Positions 17,401 through 26,271 of a stretch of DNA of 64,000 nt are shown in pieces. Source of the stretch: Paenibacillus donghaensis (GTDB taxonomy: Bacteria > Bacillota > Bacilli > Paenibacillales > Paenibacillaceae); assembly GCF_002192415.1 (NCBI RefSeq), contig NZ_CP021780.1, forward strand, positions 6,634,001 to 6,698,000, given 5' to 3'. Position numbers and translations under genes: made by a program. Position 1 is the stretch's first letter. Each line of letters opens with the position of its first letter. The notes under the pieces are model-generated. The model was not told the DNA's origin. It was given only the letters and a program-made list of their open reading frames with translations, and did no database searches.

Positions 17401-18496
17401 GGCTCTCCACCTCGGCATAAGCTTCCAGTCGTCTGTCGAACTCTTCCTCCGTTTCACCGAAACGCATAACATGAATGGCTTCCGGGTCAAAATAAAGCCC
17501 GATCTCCGTGCCCACCGTTACTTTGCGCGTAGAATGCACCAGCCATTCATGGCCGGACTCATCATAACAGCTGATCTCGTAATGTACGCCCCGGAATAGC
17601 TGGGAATCCACGCGCACCTTCAGCTTGCCCTGCTCTACAGTAGCTATCTCCAGGTCTTCGGGGCGAATAACAACCTCGATCGACTCATTGCGCTTCAGCC
17701 CGGCATCGACGCATTCGAAGCGGTGTCCGTTGAACTCGACCAGATAGTCGTCGATCATCACGCCAGGCACGATGTTGGACTCCCCGATGAAGTCGGCCAC
17801 GAACCGGTTAATCGGCTCATCGTAGATGTCGTTCGGTGTGCCGCTCTGCTCGATTCTGCCTTTGTTCATGACAAAGATCCAGTCGGACATCGCCAGCGCC
17901 TCTTCCTGGTCATGGGTAACGAAGATAAAGGTGATGCCCAGCCGCTGCTGCATCTCCCGCAGAATATATTGCATCTCCGTGCGCAGCTTCAGGTCAAGCG
18001 CCGACAGCGGCTCGTCCAGCAGCAGCACCTGCGGCTCATTGACGATGGCACGGGCGATCGCCACGCGCTGCCGTTGGCCGCCGGACATTTCCGTAATGCC
18101 GCGCTGGTCATAGCCTACAAGGTTAACGAAACGCAGCGCTTCCTGCACCTTTTGGGCGATCACTTCTTTCTTCATTTTTTTGATGCGCAGTCCAAAAGCC
18201 ACATTCTCAAATACATTCAGGTGCGGAAACAGGGCGTAGTCCTGAAATACTGTATTAACCTGCCGCTCATTGGCGGGAATGTGATTGATTACTTTGCCAT
18301 TCAGATAGATCGAACCGGCCGTTGGCTCGGCGAAGCCGGCAATCAGCCGTAGAATGGTTGTTTTTCCGCAGCCCGAGGGTCCCAGCAGAGTATAGAATTT
18401 GCCCCGCTCAATCTCGAAGCTGACGCTCTTCAGTACCGGCTCCTCATCGTCATATTGCTTGACAACCTCTTCAAAGGATATGATCGTTTCCTCCAT
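17390..18496 (-). CDS. potA: Spermidine/putrescine ABC transporter ATPase
   Basis: The ATPase of the polyamine importer, about 368 residues: Walker [10 protein letters not shown], signature MSGGQRQR, Walker [14 protein letters not shown]-loop [10 protein letters not shown], and a C-terminal TOBE region (IRPEDLEI). The exact start is uncertain: GGGAGG lies 18 bases before the ATG used here and directly abuts an in-frame TTG. First gene of the operon, divergent from a FUSC-type gene. Confidence 0.92.
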   Translation of the reverse strand: MEETIISFEEVVKQYDDEEPVLKSVSFEIERGKFYTLLGPSGCGKTTILRLIAGFAEPTAGSIYLNGKVINHIPANERQVNTVFQDYALFPHLNVFENVAFGLRIKKMKKEVIAQKVQEALRFVNLVGYDQRGITEMSGGQRQRVAIARAIVNEPQVLLLDEPLSALDLKLRTEMQYILREMQQRLGITFIFVTHDQEEALAMSDWIFVMNKGRIEQSGTPNDIYDEPINRFVADFIGESNIVPGVMIDDYLVEFNGHRFECVDAGLKRNESIEVVIRPEDLEIATVEQGKLKVRVDSQLFRGVHYEISCYDESGHEWLVHSTRKVTVGTEIGLYFDPEAIHVMRFGETEEEFDRRLEAYAEVESHEQ

Positions 18497-18813
18497 TGCA
18501 GCGATAGCTAACAACCTCCCTTACTTATGTAATACATCTTATTTTACCCGCTTCCTGCGGGCGGCAATCCGGGGTGCAGCCGCAGCCTGCTTAAGCAAAC
18601 AACATAGGCCTGTCCCATCAGGGCACGCCGTATCAGTTATAGCATATAGGATTGCTCCATGATATGCCATAGTTTACAATGTCAAATTCACCGGCTCATT
18701 CTTAACAAGTTCGTAAAATATTAGTCCTTTTTGCCGTGAATTCGAGTGCTATAATGAAAAAGTATGAAAACAGTGCATTTTATCTAAATTTTTCGCGAAA
18801 GAAGCTGACTAAG
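18497..18813. other. Divergent intergenic region, potA and FUSC-type gene
   Basis: A TATAAT at 18750-18755 fits a promoter for the rightward gene and argues against starts before about 18760. On the minus strand a TTGACA lies at 18685-18680 but without a good -10 at proper distance. No repeat or RNA structure is evident. Confidence 0.4.
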
Positions 18814-19914
18814 ATGAACGAGGGGTTACAAGACCGCCTTGAAAAATATGGATTATCCCTGTATATGATACGAATTACACTGGCTGCTTCGTTATCCTGG
18901 ATTGCAGTCCACAGCCTGTATGGTGACGGTTATTTGTATTTCGCGCCACTGGCGGCGATTCTGATTACCCAGAGCACGGTCAAGGCCTCCTTCGAGAAAG
19001 GCATCTACCGCATGATCGGCATCATTTTGGGCGGTGTGGTCAGCCTGGTCGTTGGCCAGTTCCTTGATGTGGGCGCTCTTTCGATTCTACTGATTCTGCT
19101 GATCGGCATCGGGGTGGCCACAGCCTGCCGGATTAATATCCAGGCCGTGTCCCAGGTTGGCGTCACTTCCGTGCTTGCCCTCACCTTCTACCAGGACCAC
19201 TATGTCATGTGGCGGGTCGCGGAAACCTTGATCGGCGTGCTGATCGCATTGGCTATAAATATGATTGTGGTTCCGCCAAAGGGCTTCATCAAAGTCAAAA
19301 GCCTCGTGCTGGATGGAAGCCTGCTGCTGGCGGATGCGCTGCGTGCCTTGGTACCCGGCAGCCGGGACGCTGCGCAGGCCAAAGAGACACTCGCGAAGGC
19401 CGGAGCTCGGCTCTCGCGCAGTGTGCAGCAGCAGAAGGAAATGCATTTCACGGTAGCCCATGTGCAGTGCCGGGGCCAGCTAAGCCGCCTCTCCATTACT
19501 ACAGGCCATATGAAGGTCGTTCAGACCTACGTTCAGGACATTCACACCGAGATGAAGCTTCTGCCCAGACATCATGCCGCATCGGACTGGATGGCTGAGG
19601 TTCTGCAGGCAACCGCCGACTGTATCGGTCATTATGCAACATCAGCCTTCGGCGGTGCGGATAACCAACAGCCGCTGGCTGATGCCCTGCGCAAGGCCCG
19701 CGCTCTGCAGCAGCAGAGCTTCGCAGATCTTCAGGGGAACTGCTCTTTGAATTCGATCCGCGATCTCGGCGCAGTCTTCTCTCATCTCAATCGGGTGCTG
19801 GACGAAATCGAACGCGCCGAATACGCCGCCACCCAGATTGTGCCGCGGCCGGTCGCAGCGGAAGCTGCGCGCGCCCTCTTTTTCCTCAAGAAGGGTCTGT
19901 CCCATAAGCTGTAG
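18814..19914 (+). CDS. FUSC / aromatic acid exporter family protein
   Basis: An N-terminal membrane domain with about six helices (from LYMIRITLAASLSWIAVHSL to ALAINMIVVPPKGF) and a long soluble helical C-terminal half, about 366 residues; this is the plan of FUSC-type aromatic acid exporters. The start at MNEGLQDRLEK is chosen because a TATAAT overlaps earlier candidates. Its ribosome binding site (AGAAG) is weak. Substrate unknown. Terminated by its own hairpin. Confidence 0.7.
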   Translation: MNEGLQDRLEKYGLSLYMIRITLAASLSWIAVHSLYGDGYLYFAPLAAILITQSTVKASFEKGIYRMIGIILGGVVSLVVGQFLDVGALSILLILLIGIGVATACRINIQAVSQVGVTSVLALTFYQDHYVMWRVAETLIGVLIALAINMIVVPPKGFIKVKSLVLDGSLLLADALRALVPGSRDAAQAKETLAKAGARLSRSVQQQKEMHFTVAHVQCRGQLSRLSITTGHMKVVQTYVQDIHTEMKLLPRHHAASDWMAEVLQATADCIGHYATSAFGGADNQQPLADALRKARALQQQSFADLQGNCSLNSIRDLGAVFSHLNRVLDEIERAEYAATQIVPRPVAAEAARALFFLKKGLSHKL

Positions 19915-19940
19915 TATCGCATAGAAGTTGTTAGAGCAGC

Positions 19941-19985
19941 AACAGGCGTTTCTGGAGTTTCCACACCGGAGACGCCTGTTTGTTA
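19941..19985 (+). terminator. Terminator after the FUSC-type gene
   Basis: AACAGGCGTTTC and GAGACGCCTGTT form the stem, followed by TGTT. T run is short but the stem is strong. Confidence 0.75.
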
Positions 19986-20004
19986 TATAATCCAAGATTG
20001 CAAC

Positions 20005-20033
20005 TTGTAAATTAGCGACTAAAGAACTAGAAT
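20005..20033 (+). promoter_or_regulatory. Promoter of the riboswitch-fapA transcript
   Basis: TTGTAA and TAGAAT are separated by exactly 17 bases, a good sigma-A promoter. Transcription would begin about 100 bases before the c-di-GMP aptamer. Confidence 0.6.
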
Positions 20034-20137
20034 AAAGGATGTTTACAAGAATTCAATATAGCTTTTGTACCAGATATACCATCAAAAATGTCGATTTCAG
20101 TCGGAAAATGGTTGTGCTGAGTATAGGATTGATCCAT

Positions 20138-20226
20138 TTATTCAAAGGCAAACTACTTGAAAGAGTAGGACGCAAAGCAATGGGCCTAAAGATGCCAACA
20201 AGGCATTCATGGCTGCCAAGCCGCCA
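20138..20226 (+). ncRNA. Cyclic di-GMP-I (GEMM) riboswitch
   Basis: The conserved GEMM blocks are present in order: AGGCAAAC near 20146, GAAAG closing the first hairpin, GGACGCAAAGC near 20168, GGCCTAA near 20183, a second hairpin, and GGCTGCCAAGCC near 20211 that completes the tetraloop receptor side and the closing helix. It lies 80 bases before the FapA-type gene. Downstream, CATCCG near 20237 can pair with CGGATG near 20267; there is no T run, so control could be at translation or by an untypical terminator. Confidence 0.9.
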
Positions 20227-20304
20227 AGAAGACGAACATCCGCAGATTACTGCGTGTCTTTATGTCCGGATGCCATGATTATACGACAAAGCGAGGGAAT
20301 ATAC

Positions 20305-22155
20305 ATGCCACAGCCCGTCTCGGAAGAGTATTTAAATGAACTCATTGACCAGCTTAAGATCGACGACGACGCTTCCAGCCCTGATGCCGCTTCCCCTATG
20401 CCGGACGGCCCCTCTACCGATGATTCCGCCAATGGGATGATCGTCATTCAGAACAACCAAATCTTCATCACCTCCCCCCTATCCGGCGGCAAGCCGGCTG
20501 TCATTACCGCCATTGCGCCTGTGACCCTGAAGATCGACCAGCAGCCTGTCCTCGAACCTGCCGCAGTTACTTCTGTCAGCAGGCTCAGCTGGGCAATTGA
20601 AGAGCCGCCGCAATACAGCATTTCGGTCTCAGAGGATAAGTTGCAAGCCTTCTTCACCCTGCATCATAAGGACCGCTTCGCCTGGAGGCTGGTCGATTGC
20701 CCTGCGGGCAGCCATGTTTCCGTCCAGGCAGAACAGGATTCCGGGTCACTGATTTCCACGCTTACCCTCGAACAGGTAATCGCTGATTTCGAGAAAACCT
20801 CCATCTCTCATACTCTTAACATTCCTGCACTTTACGCGGAGCTGAGCAGCCCCACCCATCAGCCCGTTTGCATAGCCATGGGCAAGGCTCCTGTTCCTGG
20901 AGCGGATGCCAGACTGGAGCTGTTTTTTGCGGAAACGGTGGAGAACGCCTTCTGTGAAATCGAAGGTTCGGTCGACTACCGCAACCATCTGCGGATTCCC
21001 TCTGCCCAAAGAGGTGATGTGATCGCACGCAAGCACCCTCCTGAAGCGGGCCTCCCCGGGTATGATGTGTTTGGCGGGATTCTGCCTGCAGCCCCACCCA
21101 CGGATATCAAGGTGGTTGCCAAAGATCACACCCTGCTGCTTCCCAGCAACGAGATTACAGCGCTTAGGGAAGGGAGACCCCGGATAACGGGTAATCATGT
21201 GAAATATTTCGACATTTCCACAGCTTATGTTATTCCCGGCAATGTGAACATCAAGACCGGCAATATTGTTTTTTCGGGCGATATCATTGTACATAACGAT
21301 GTTGAGGATAATATGATCCTCGAATCGCTGGGCAACATCTATATCTATGGAAATGTCTATAACTCAACCATTACGGCTACAGGCAGTATCCTTGTACGCG
21401 GCAATGTCGTTAACAGCCAGCTGTATTCCGGGTATTTCGGGGTCCTGTACAACCGCCTCTATACAATCTCCAAGCTGCTGCTTGAGGATAGCCGTCTGTT
21501 GCGCGAGGCCGCACGTGTGCTGACGGAGACACTGGAGTCGCAGCGGCGGACGGTAAAGTACGGGCAGGTGATCCTGCTGCTGCTGGAAAGCAAATTCAAT
21601 ATGATTCCGGGTCTGATTCATGATCTGCTGAACGTGCTCTCCAATATCAGGAACACCTATCATCAGGACACTGACCAACTTAAGCAGCTGCTTGAGGTTT
21701 TTCTGCGGCCGACGCAGCATATCGATTTCTTCCAGGATTCCGTGCTTTCCGCCTTCCTGAAGCTGCTGAAGGATCTGTACAGCGGGGTTGCCCGCATGCA
21801 GGAGGTCAAGGTGCAGATTGATATCCCGCAGTGCAATAACAGCACGCTTAAGTCAAACGGGGATATCTATATTCACAAGGAAGGCATTCTGCAGAGCAGC
21901 CTGTTCTCCTCAGGCGACATTTCGTTCGCGGGGGAAGATGCGGTCTGCCGCGGCTCCAGCCTGGAAGCTGCCGGAACCATAACGGCGCAGACTGTAGGCG
22001 GCAAGTCGAGTGCCCCCTCGGCACTGAAGGCCGGAGAGCAAATCTCCGTCCGCCGGATGTATGAAGGCCGGGTTACGGTGGGACGATATTCGGAGGAAAT
22101 TATCGTGCCTGTCGAGAATACCGTATTTACCGTCCAGAGCATGCGGCGGGTGTAA
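20305..22155 (+). CDS. FapA / DUF342 domain protein
   Basis: A cytoplasmic-type protein of 616 residues of the FapA (DUF342) family. Residues about 220-420 hold the beta-helix core, with GYDVFGGILPAAPPTD, VNIKTGNIVFSGDIIVHNDV and repeated turns such as GNIYIYGNVYNSTITATGSI. A helical insertion follows (residues about 430-540), then a second set of beta turns (SNGDIYIHKEGILQS) and the C-terminal SARRMYEGRVT-like end. The ATG with GAGGG upstream is used; the open frame before it covers the riboswitch. Family members are linked to cell surface, motility or sporulation traits but the biochemical role is not known. c-di-GMP control is a strong inference from the aptamer. Confidence 0.85.
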   Translation: MPQPVSEEYLNELIDQLKIDDDASSPDAASPMPDGPSTDDSANGMIVIQNNQIFITSPLSGGKPAVITAIAPVTLKIDQQPVLEPAAVTSVSRLSWAIEEPPQYSISVSEDKLQAFFTLHHKDRFAWRLVDCPAGSHVSVQAEQDSGSLISTLTLEQVIADFEKTSISHTLNIPALYAELSSPTHQPVCIAMGKAPVPGADARLELFFAETVENAFCEIEGSVDYRNHLRIPSAQRGDVIARKHPPEAGLPGYDVFGGILPAAPPTDIKVVAKDHTLLLPSNEITALREGRPRITGNHVKYFDISTAYVIPGNVNIKTGNIVFSGDIIVHNDVEDNMILESLGNIYIYGNVYNSTITATGSILVRGNVVNSQLYSGYFGVLYNRLYTISKLLLEDSRLLREAARVLTETLESQRRTVKYGQVILLLLESKFNMIPGLIHDLLNVLSNIRNTYHQDTDQLKQLLEVFLRPTQHIDFFQDSVLSAFLKLLKDLYSGVARMQEVKVQIDIPQCNNSTLKSNGDIYIHKEGILQSSLFSSGDISFAGEDAVCRGSSLEAAGTITAQTVGGKSSAPSALKAGEQISVRRMYEGRVTVGRYSEEIIVPVENTVFTVQSMRRV

Positions 22156-22161
22156 TAGGCC

Positions 22162-22190
22162 AAGCCGCCCCCCGAAGGGAGCGGCTTTCG
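22162..22190 (+). terminator. Terminator after the FapA-type gene
   Basis: AAGCCGCCCCCC-GAA-GGGAGCGGCTT followed by TCG. Short but GC-rich stem just after the stop codon. Confidence 0.65.
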
Positions 22191-22249
22191 TTGCTGCGAG
22201 AACCAGAAGGTTCAGATACAGGCGAAATACTTGCTTATCTGCCTCGGTC

Positions 22250-22864
22250 TCAGCCTTCGCTTTCCGGCCGGTACACCGGTCTGTCCATATCAAAAATCCG
22301 CCCAACCGCCGCATATGAAGCCCCGGCCAGACGACTGACCGGCTTCAGACGGCTGATATCGATCCGGCCGTTCTCATACAGCTCCTCTGCAATGTGGAAG
22401 CCGACAACCTCACCGATGATCATATCGCAATGCCCCAGATCCAGCTGCTGCACCAAGCGGCATTCCATGGCAATCCGGCATTCCAGAACCCGCGGAACCT
22501 TCACCAGCTGCCCGGCAACCGGCGTTAATCCGGCCAGCTCCAGCTCACTGACCCCGGCAGGGGCGTTAATCGAGGTATGGTTAACCGCCGCTACGTTCTC
22601 CTCATCCACAACATGAACGACATATTCCTTAGTATGCATAATGTTACGCGCTGTATCTTTCATTTCACCGTCCGGCTTGCGCACACAGGAGAACATCACC
22701 ATAGCCGGATCATCGCTGACAATATTGAAGAAGCTGAACGGAGCGGCATTGACTACCCCCTGCTCATTGATGGAAGTCACGAACGCAATGGGCCTTGGTA
22801 CAATGCTGCCAATAAGCAGCTTGTAATTGTCATGAACGGACTGGTTGGCTGTTTGAATAAACAT
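22250..22864 (-). CDS. Flavin reductase family protein
   Basis: A 204-residue FMN-binding split-barrel protein. The opening YKLLIGSIVPRPIAFVTS and the segment NAAPFSFFNIVSDDPAMVMF are signature parts of the flavin reductase-like family. AGGAGGAG precedes the ATG. It is divergent from an aldo/keto reductase across a 93-base promoter region. Physiological substrate unknown. Confidence 0.85.
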   Translation of the reverse strand: MFIQTANQSVHDNYKLLIGSIVPRPIAFVTSINEQGVVNAAPFSFFNIVSDDPAMVMFSCVRKPDGEMKDTARNIMHTKEYVVHVVDEENVAAVNHTSINAPAGVSELELAGLTPVAGQLVKVPRVLECRIAMECRLVQQLDLGHCDMIIGEVVGFHIAEELYENGRIDISRLKPVSRLAGASYAAVGRIFDMDRPVYRPESEG

Positions 22865-22957
22865 ATGATCTCCTCCTGTAACTCGTACTTCTACATCCTA
22901 AATCCATGTTAAACTATTTGTGAATTGTAGCATAGCGCAAGAAGGAGAGTGAATATT

Positions 22958-23932
22958 ATGAGATACAACCGGTTGGGAAACAGCGGGCTGCAGGTGTCTG
23001 CGCTGGGACTGGGCACGAATGCCTTCGGCAAACGCGCCGACCAGGAGACCTCCATCACCATTATTCACGCTGCAATGGAGCATGGAATTAACTTTATCGA
23101 TACAGCCAATATTTATGCGGGCAGTGAATCGGAACGGATCATCGGGCTTGCCTTGGAGGGTAGACGGCAGGAGGTCGTGCTGGCGACCAAAGCCGGCTTG
23201 CCGCGCCATGACGGACCGGGCGGAAGCGGTTCCTCCCGCCGCCACCTGATGCAAGAGCTGGAAGGCAGCCTCAGACGCCTCAAGACGGATTATGTCGACC
23301 TCTACCAGATCCACACGTTTGATCCTTATACCCCGCTGGAAGAAACGCTGCGTACGCTGGATGACATGGTCTCCTCGGGAAAAGTGCGCTATATCGGGGC
23401 CTCCAACTATGCCGCTTGGGAGCTCATGAAAGCTCTGGGCATCAGCGAGCTGCGCCAGCTGTCCAGATACTGCTCGATCCAGTGCAGTTATTCGCTGGCT
23501 GACCGCACACCGGAGCAGGAGCTGCTGCCGCTCTGCCTGGATCAGGGGGTCGGTATCATCCCGTATTTTCCGCTGGCGGGTGGCATTCTGACAGGCAAAT
23601 ACAGTGCAGACGATCCGGCTCCGGCAGGTTCAAGAGCGGATAAAGACCCCCATTTCGGCCGCTTTCTCAGCAAGGAACGGCTACTACTTGGAGCAGAGGT
23701 TAGCCGGATAGCAGCAGAACAGGGCGTGTCTCCCAGCATGCTGTCTTTGGCCTGGCTGATGGACAGGCCCGCTGTGTCCACCGTCATTGTAGGCGCGTCG
23801 CAGACGGAGCAGCTGCTGCACAATGCGCAGAGCCTTGCGCTTACGCTGGATGAAGCCACGCTGGGCCAGCTGGACGAAGCCAGCCAGCAATTTCGCTCCG
23901 GCGAGCCGTTCGCCTTCTACCGGCTGCCTTAG
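22958..23932 (+). CDS. Aldo/keto reductase
   Basis: An NADPH-dependent aldo/keto reductase of 324 residues with the (beta/alpha)8 fold. The catalytic set is visible: Asp and Tyr in FIDTANIYAGSE, Lys in LATKAG, His in YQIHTFDP. NADP-binding end segment STVIVGASQTEQL is present. AAGGAGAG precedes the ATG. The 3' end overlaps a fragment of an MFS gene on the other strand by four bases, hinting at a junction formed by deletion. Confidence 0.9.
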   Translation: MRYNRLGNSGLQVSALGLGTNAFGKRADQETSITIIHAAMEHGINFIDTANIYAGSESERIIGLALEGRRQEVVLATKAGLPRHDGPGGSGSSRRHLMQELEGSLRRLKTDYVDLYQIHTFDPYTPLEETLRTLDDMVSSGKVRYIGASNYAAWELMKALGISELRQLSRYCSIQCSYSLADRTPEQELLPLCLDQGVGIIPYFPLAGGILTGKYSADDPAPAGSRADKDPHFGRFLSKERLLLGAEVSRIAAEQGVSPSMLSLAWLMDRPAVSTVIVGASQTEQLLHNAQSLALTLDEATLGQLDEASQQFRSGEPFAFYRLP

Positions 23933-24267
23933 CCAGCGTTCGGCGAACGCGCAGCGGCAGAGTTGGATAAGTGCTGTTGCAGACGGGCGCTTCGTCCGAT
24001 CTGCAGCTGCACGCCGATCAGCAGCACGACCAGTACCGCCAGCACTATTAGGGCGGGTCTGAAGCCGCCCCACCAGTCATGCATTTGCCCGACCAGCAAG
24101 GGGCCCATCGCACCCATCAGGTAGCCGCCGCCCTGATTCATTGCCGACAGGGAGCTTACCGCTTCCTTTATAGAACGCTTGCGTGAATATCTGGTAGCCG
24201 GATTATCCTCAGTGTGCTGAAGCCCGACCTTGTTTGACATCAGGCCTTGCTCTGCAGTATGATGCAA
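23929..24267 (-). pseudogene. C-terminal remnant of an MFS transporter (CynX/NimT-like)
   Basis: The frame keeps one or two C-terminal transmembrane segments: SAMNQGGGYLMGAMGPLLVG, then HDWWGGFRPALIVLAVLVV. This is the end of a major facilitator of the CynX type, normally about 400 residues. The first 30 residues (up to about 24190) are unrelated-looking and no ribosome binding site is evident. The other ten helices are missing. I take it as a relic of a deletion. Confidence 0.7.
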
Positions 24268-24279
24268 TCATATTTAAGG

Positions 24280-24289
24280 TTTAAACATT
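24280..24289. promoter_or_regulatory. GTTTAAAC box before the ArsR-type gene
   Basis: GGTTTAAACA here is the exact reverse complement of TGTTTAAACC near 24690, just before the aldehyde dehydrogenase gene. A pair of identical 10-base sites flanking a regulator gene is a candidate operator set; the motif is short enough to be chance. Confidence 0.3.
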
Positions 24290-24347
24290 CGAACATAAGC
24301 TGCACCTCGTGCTTAATGTAATCTTTTTCAGGTCAGGAGACATAATT

Positions 24348-24656
24348 ATGGGTAAAGAAGCTATTGAGCTGTTCCGCACATGCATCCCGGTCTTTCAGAC
24401 CTTAAGCGATCCGCACCGCCAGGATATCCTCTTGCTGCTGTCGGAGCATTCGCGGCTTACGGTTAATGAAATTACGGATTATTCGCAATTATCACGGCCC
24501 GCTATCTCTCATCATCTGAAGCTGCTGAAAGACAAAGGGCTGGTTACGGTGGAGCAACAAGGCACGCTGCGTTATTACTCTTTGGCGCTGGAAGACTCGG
24601 TAGCCTTGCTGAAACAACTGCTGTTTATCGTTGAACGGGACTGTATCAAGCCTTGA
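24348..24656 (+). CDS. ArsR-family transcriptional regulator
   Basis: A small winged-helix repressor of 102 residues: FQTLSDPHRQDILLLLSEH, recognition helix region SQLSRPAISHHLKLLKDKGL and wing VEQQGTLRYYSL. CAGGAGA precedes the ATG. No metal-binding cysteine pair (no ELCVCDL) is present, so it probably does not sense metals. It is 66 bases upstream of an aldehyde dehydrogenase gene, and GTTTAAAC boxes lie before both genes. Confidence 0.88.
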   Translation: MGKEAIELFRTCIPVFQTLSDPHRQDILLLLSEHSRLTVNEITDYSQLSRPAISHHLKLLKDKGLVTVEQQGTLRYYSLALEDSVALLKQLLFIVERDCIKP

Positions 24657-24722
24657 AGCCAGCAGTCCCTGGCTATGCCTTAAAGGTCAATATGTTTAAA
24701 CCCATCGAAATGGAGGCTGCCC

Positions 24723-26114
24723 ATGATACCACAAACCACTGAGAGTATTGGTCATATGCTTGAAGAGCATCGGCAATTTTTTGATAGCGGAAGCACCAAG
24801 GACATTCAATTCCGGCTGCAACAGCTGCAGAAGCTGAGGGACAACATCCGCAGATATGAACAGCGTATTATCACTGCCTTGCACCAGGATCTGCGCAAAA
24901 GCGAGTTCGAAGCCTACGCTACCGAAGTAGGGTTTATCCTCGACAGCATCGGATATATGATGAAGCACCTTAAACGCTGGAGCAAGCCGGTTAAGGTCAG
25001 AACGCCGCTGCATCTATTTCCTTCGCGCAGCTATTTCATCAGTGAGCCTTACGGGACGGCGCTGATCATCGGCCCGTTCAATTATCCGTTCCAGCTACTG
25101 ATTGAACCGCTGATCGGCGCGCTTGCCGCGGGAAACTGCGCCGTGCTGAAGCCTTCGGAGAGTACGCCTGCCGTCTCGGCCGTGATTGAAGAGCTGATCG
25201 GGGAGACCTTCGAGCCGCGGTATGTGAGAGTAGTTCAGGGCGAGAAGGAAACCACCAACTTACTGATTCATGCGAAGTTTGATTATATCTTCTTCACCGG
25301 CAGTGTACCGGTCGGCAAGATTGTCATGCAGGCCGCGGCGGCCAACCTGGTGCCAGTCACCCTGGAGCTGGGCGGCAAAAGCCCGGTCATTGTAGACCGG
25401 ACCGCGAACCTGGACGTCGCCGCGAAACGGATCGTCTGGGGCAAGCTGGTCAATGCCGGACAGACCTGCATTGCGCCGGACTATCTGCTGGTGCATCATG
25501 AGGTTGCAGGCGATTTGCTTGCAAGGATCGAACATCATATTGGCCAGTTCTACGGCCAGGATGCCCAGCACAGCCCGGATTACGGAAGGATCGTCAATGA
25601 AAACCAGTTCAAGCGACTGGCCGACATTGTGGAGCGGGACCGCAAACGGATCGTTATGGGCGGCACCACAGCAGCAGACGATCTGTATATCGAACCTACC
25701 CTTTTCTATCCGGCAACCTGGGAGGATGCTTCGATGGAGGGCGAGATCTTCGGCCCGCTGCTGCCGATCATGGAATACCGCCAGCTGGATGAAGCCATTA
25801 AGTTGATCAATGACCGCCCGAAGCCACTCGCCCTTTATCTGTTCAGTGAAGATTCGCAGGTTCAGCAGGAGGTGCTGGGCAGAGTCTCCTTCGGCGGCGG
25901 CTGCATCAACGATACGATCTCGCATGTAGCCAGCCCCCATCTGCCGTTTGGCGGAGTCGGCCATTCGGGGATTGGCGGCTATCATGGCAAACACAGCTTC
26001 GACGTCTTCTCCCACCGCAAGAGCATCGTCAAACGTAGCTCGCGGCTCGATTTCGGAATCGTGTATCCGCCTTATGGCAACAAGGTGAAGCTCGCGCGCC
26101 GAATTCTGAAGTAG
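24723..26114 (+). CDS. Aldehyde dehydrogenase (class 3 type)
   Basis: An NAD(P)-dependent aldehyde dehydrogenase of 463 residues, the length of the class 3 / YwdH group. The cofactor region has GPFNYPFQL and FTGSVPVGK, the general base Glu is in LELGGKSP, and the catalytic Cys is in NAGQTCIAPDY. The C-terminal half ends in PHLPFGGVGHSGIGGYHGK. ATGGAGG precedes the ATG. Probably controlled by the ArsR-type protein before it. It would oxidise medium or long-chain aldehydes; the true substrate is unknown. Confidence 0.92.
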   Translation: MIPQTTESIGHMLEEHRQFFDSGSTKDIQFRLQQLQKLRDNIRRYEQRIITALHQDLRKSEFEAYATEVGFILDSIGYMMKHLKRWSKPVKVRTPLHLFPSRSYFISEPYGTALIIGPFNYPFQLLIEPLIGALAAGNCAVLKPSESTPAVSAVIEELIGETFEPRYVRVVQGEKETTNLLIHAKFDYIFFTGSVPVGKIVMQAAAANLVPVTLELGGKSPVIVDRTANLDVAAKRIVWGKLVNAGQTCIAPDYLLVHHEVAGDLLARIEHHIGQFYGQDAQHSPDYGRIVNENQFKRLADIVERDRKRIVMGGTTAADDLYIEPTLFYPATWEDASMEGEIFGPLLPIMEYRQLDEAIKLINDRPKPLALYLFSEDSQVQQEVLGRVSFGGGCINDTISHVASPHLPFGGVGHSGIGGYHGKHSFDVFSHRKSIVKRSSRLDFGIVYPPYGNKVKLARRILK

Positions 26115-26117
26115 AGT

Positions 26118-26167
26118 AGCGGCCAGAGGCATAAAGGCCTCTGCTTCACCGTCCGCTGCCGCTTTTA
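26118..26167 (+). terminator. Terminator after the aldehyde dehydrogenase gene
   Basis: Outer stem AGCGGC/GCCGCT enclosing AGAGGC-ATAAA-GGCCTCT, followed by TTTTAT. A 39-base part of it (26128-26166) recurs at 26592-26630 on the far side of the repeat block. Confidence 0.65.
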
Positions 26168-26178
26168 TCAGAATTAAA

Positions 26179-26271
26179 GTTACTGCTTAGGCCTCCGTAT
26201 GATGAGAACCATAGAAGATTTAACTTCGTAGTGGTTTCCTAAGTCTGAGCCATTGAATTAGTTGCAAAAGT
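26179..26271. repeat. Repeat family B, left-end fragment
   Basis: Starts with GTTACTGCTTAGGCC and runs to GAATTAGTTGCAAAAG, the left half of palindrome 1. It aligns with the left end of the reversed copy at 35750-35650. It breaks off in the palindrome loop exactly where the next copy begins. Confidence 0.65.

Noticed and set aside
20039..20278. Possible 79-residue protein before the FapA-type gene
   Set aside because: It covers the c-di-GMP aptamer; the bases are conserved as RNA structure, not protein.
25260..26132. Long antisense reading frame of 290 codons
   Set aside because: It lies wholly opposite the aldehyde dehydrogenase gene, whose motifs are clear; the open frame is a by-product of GC-rich codon use.
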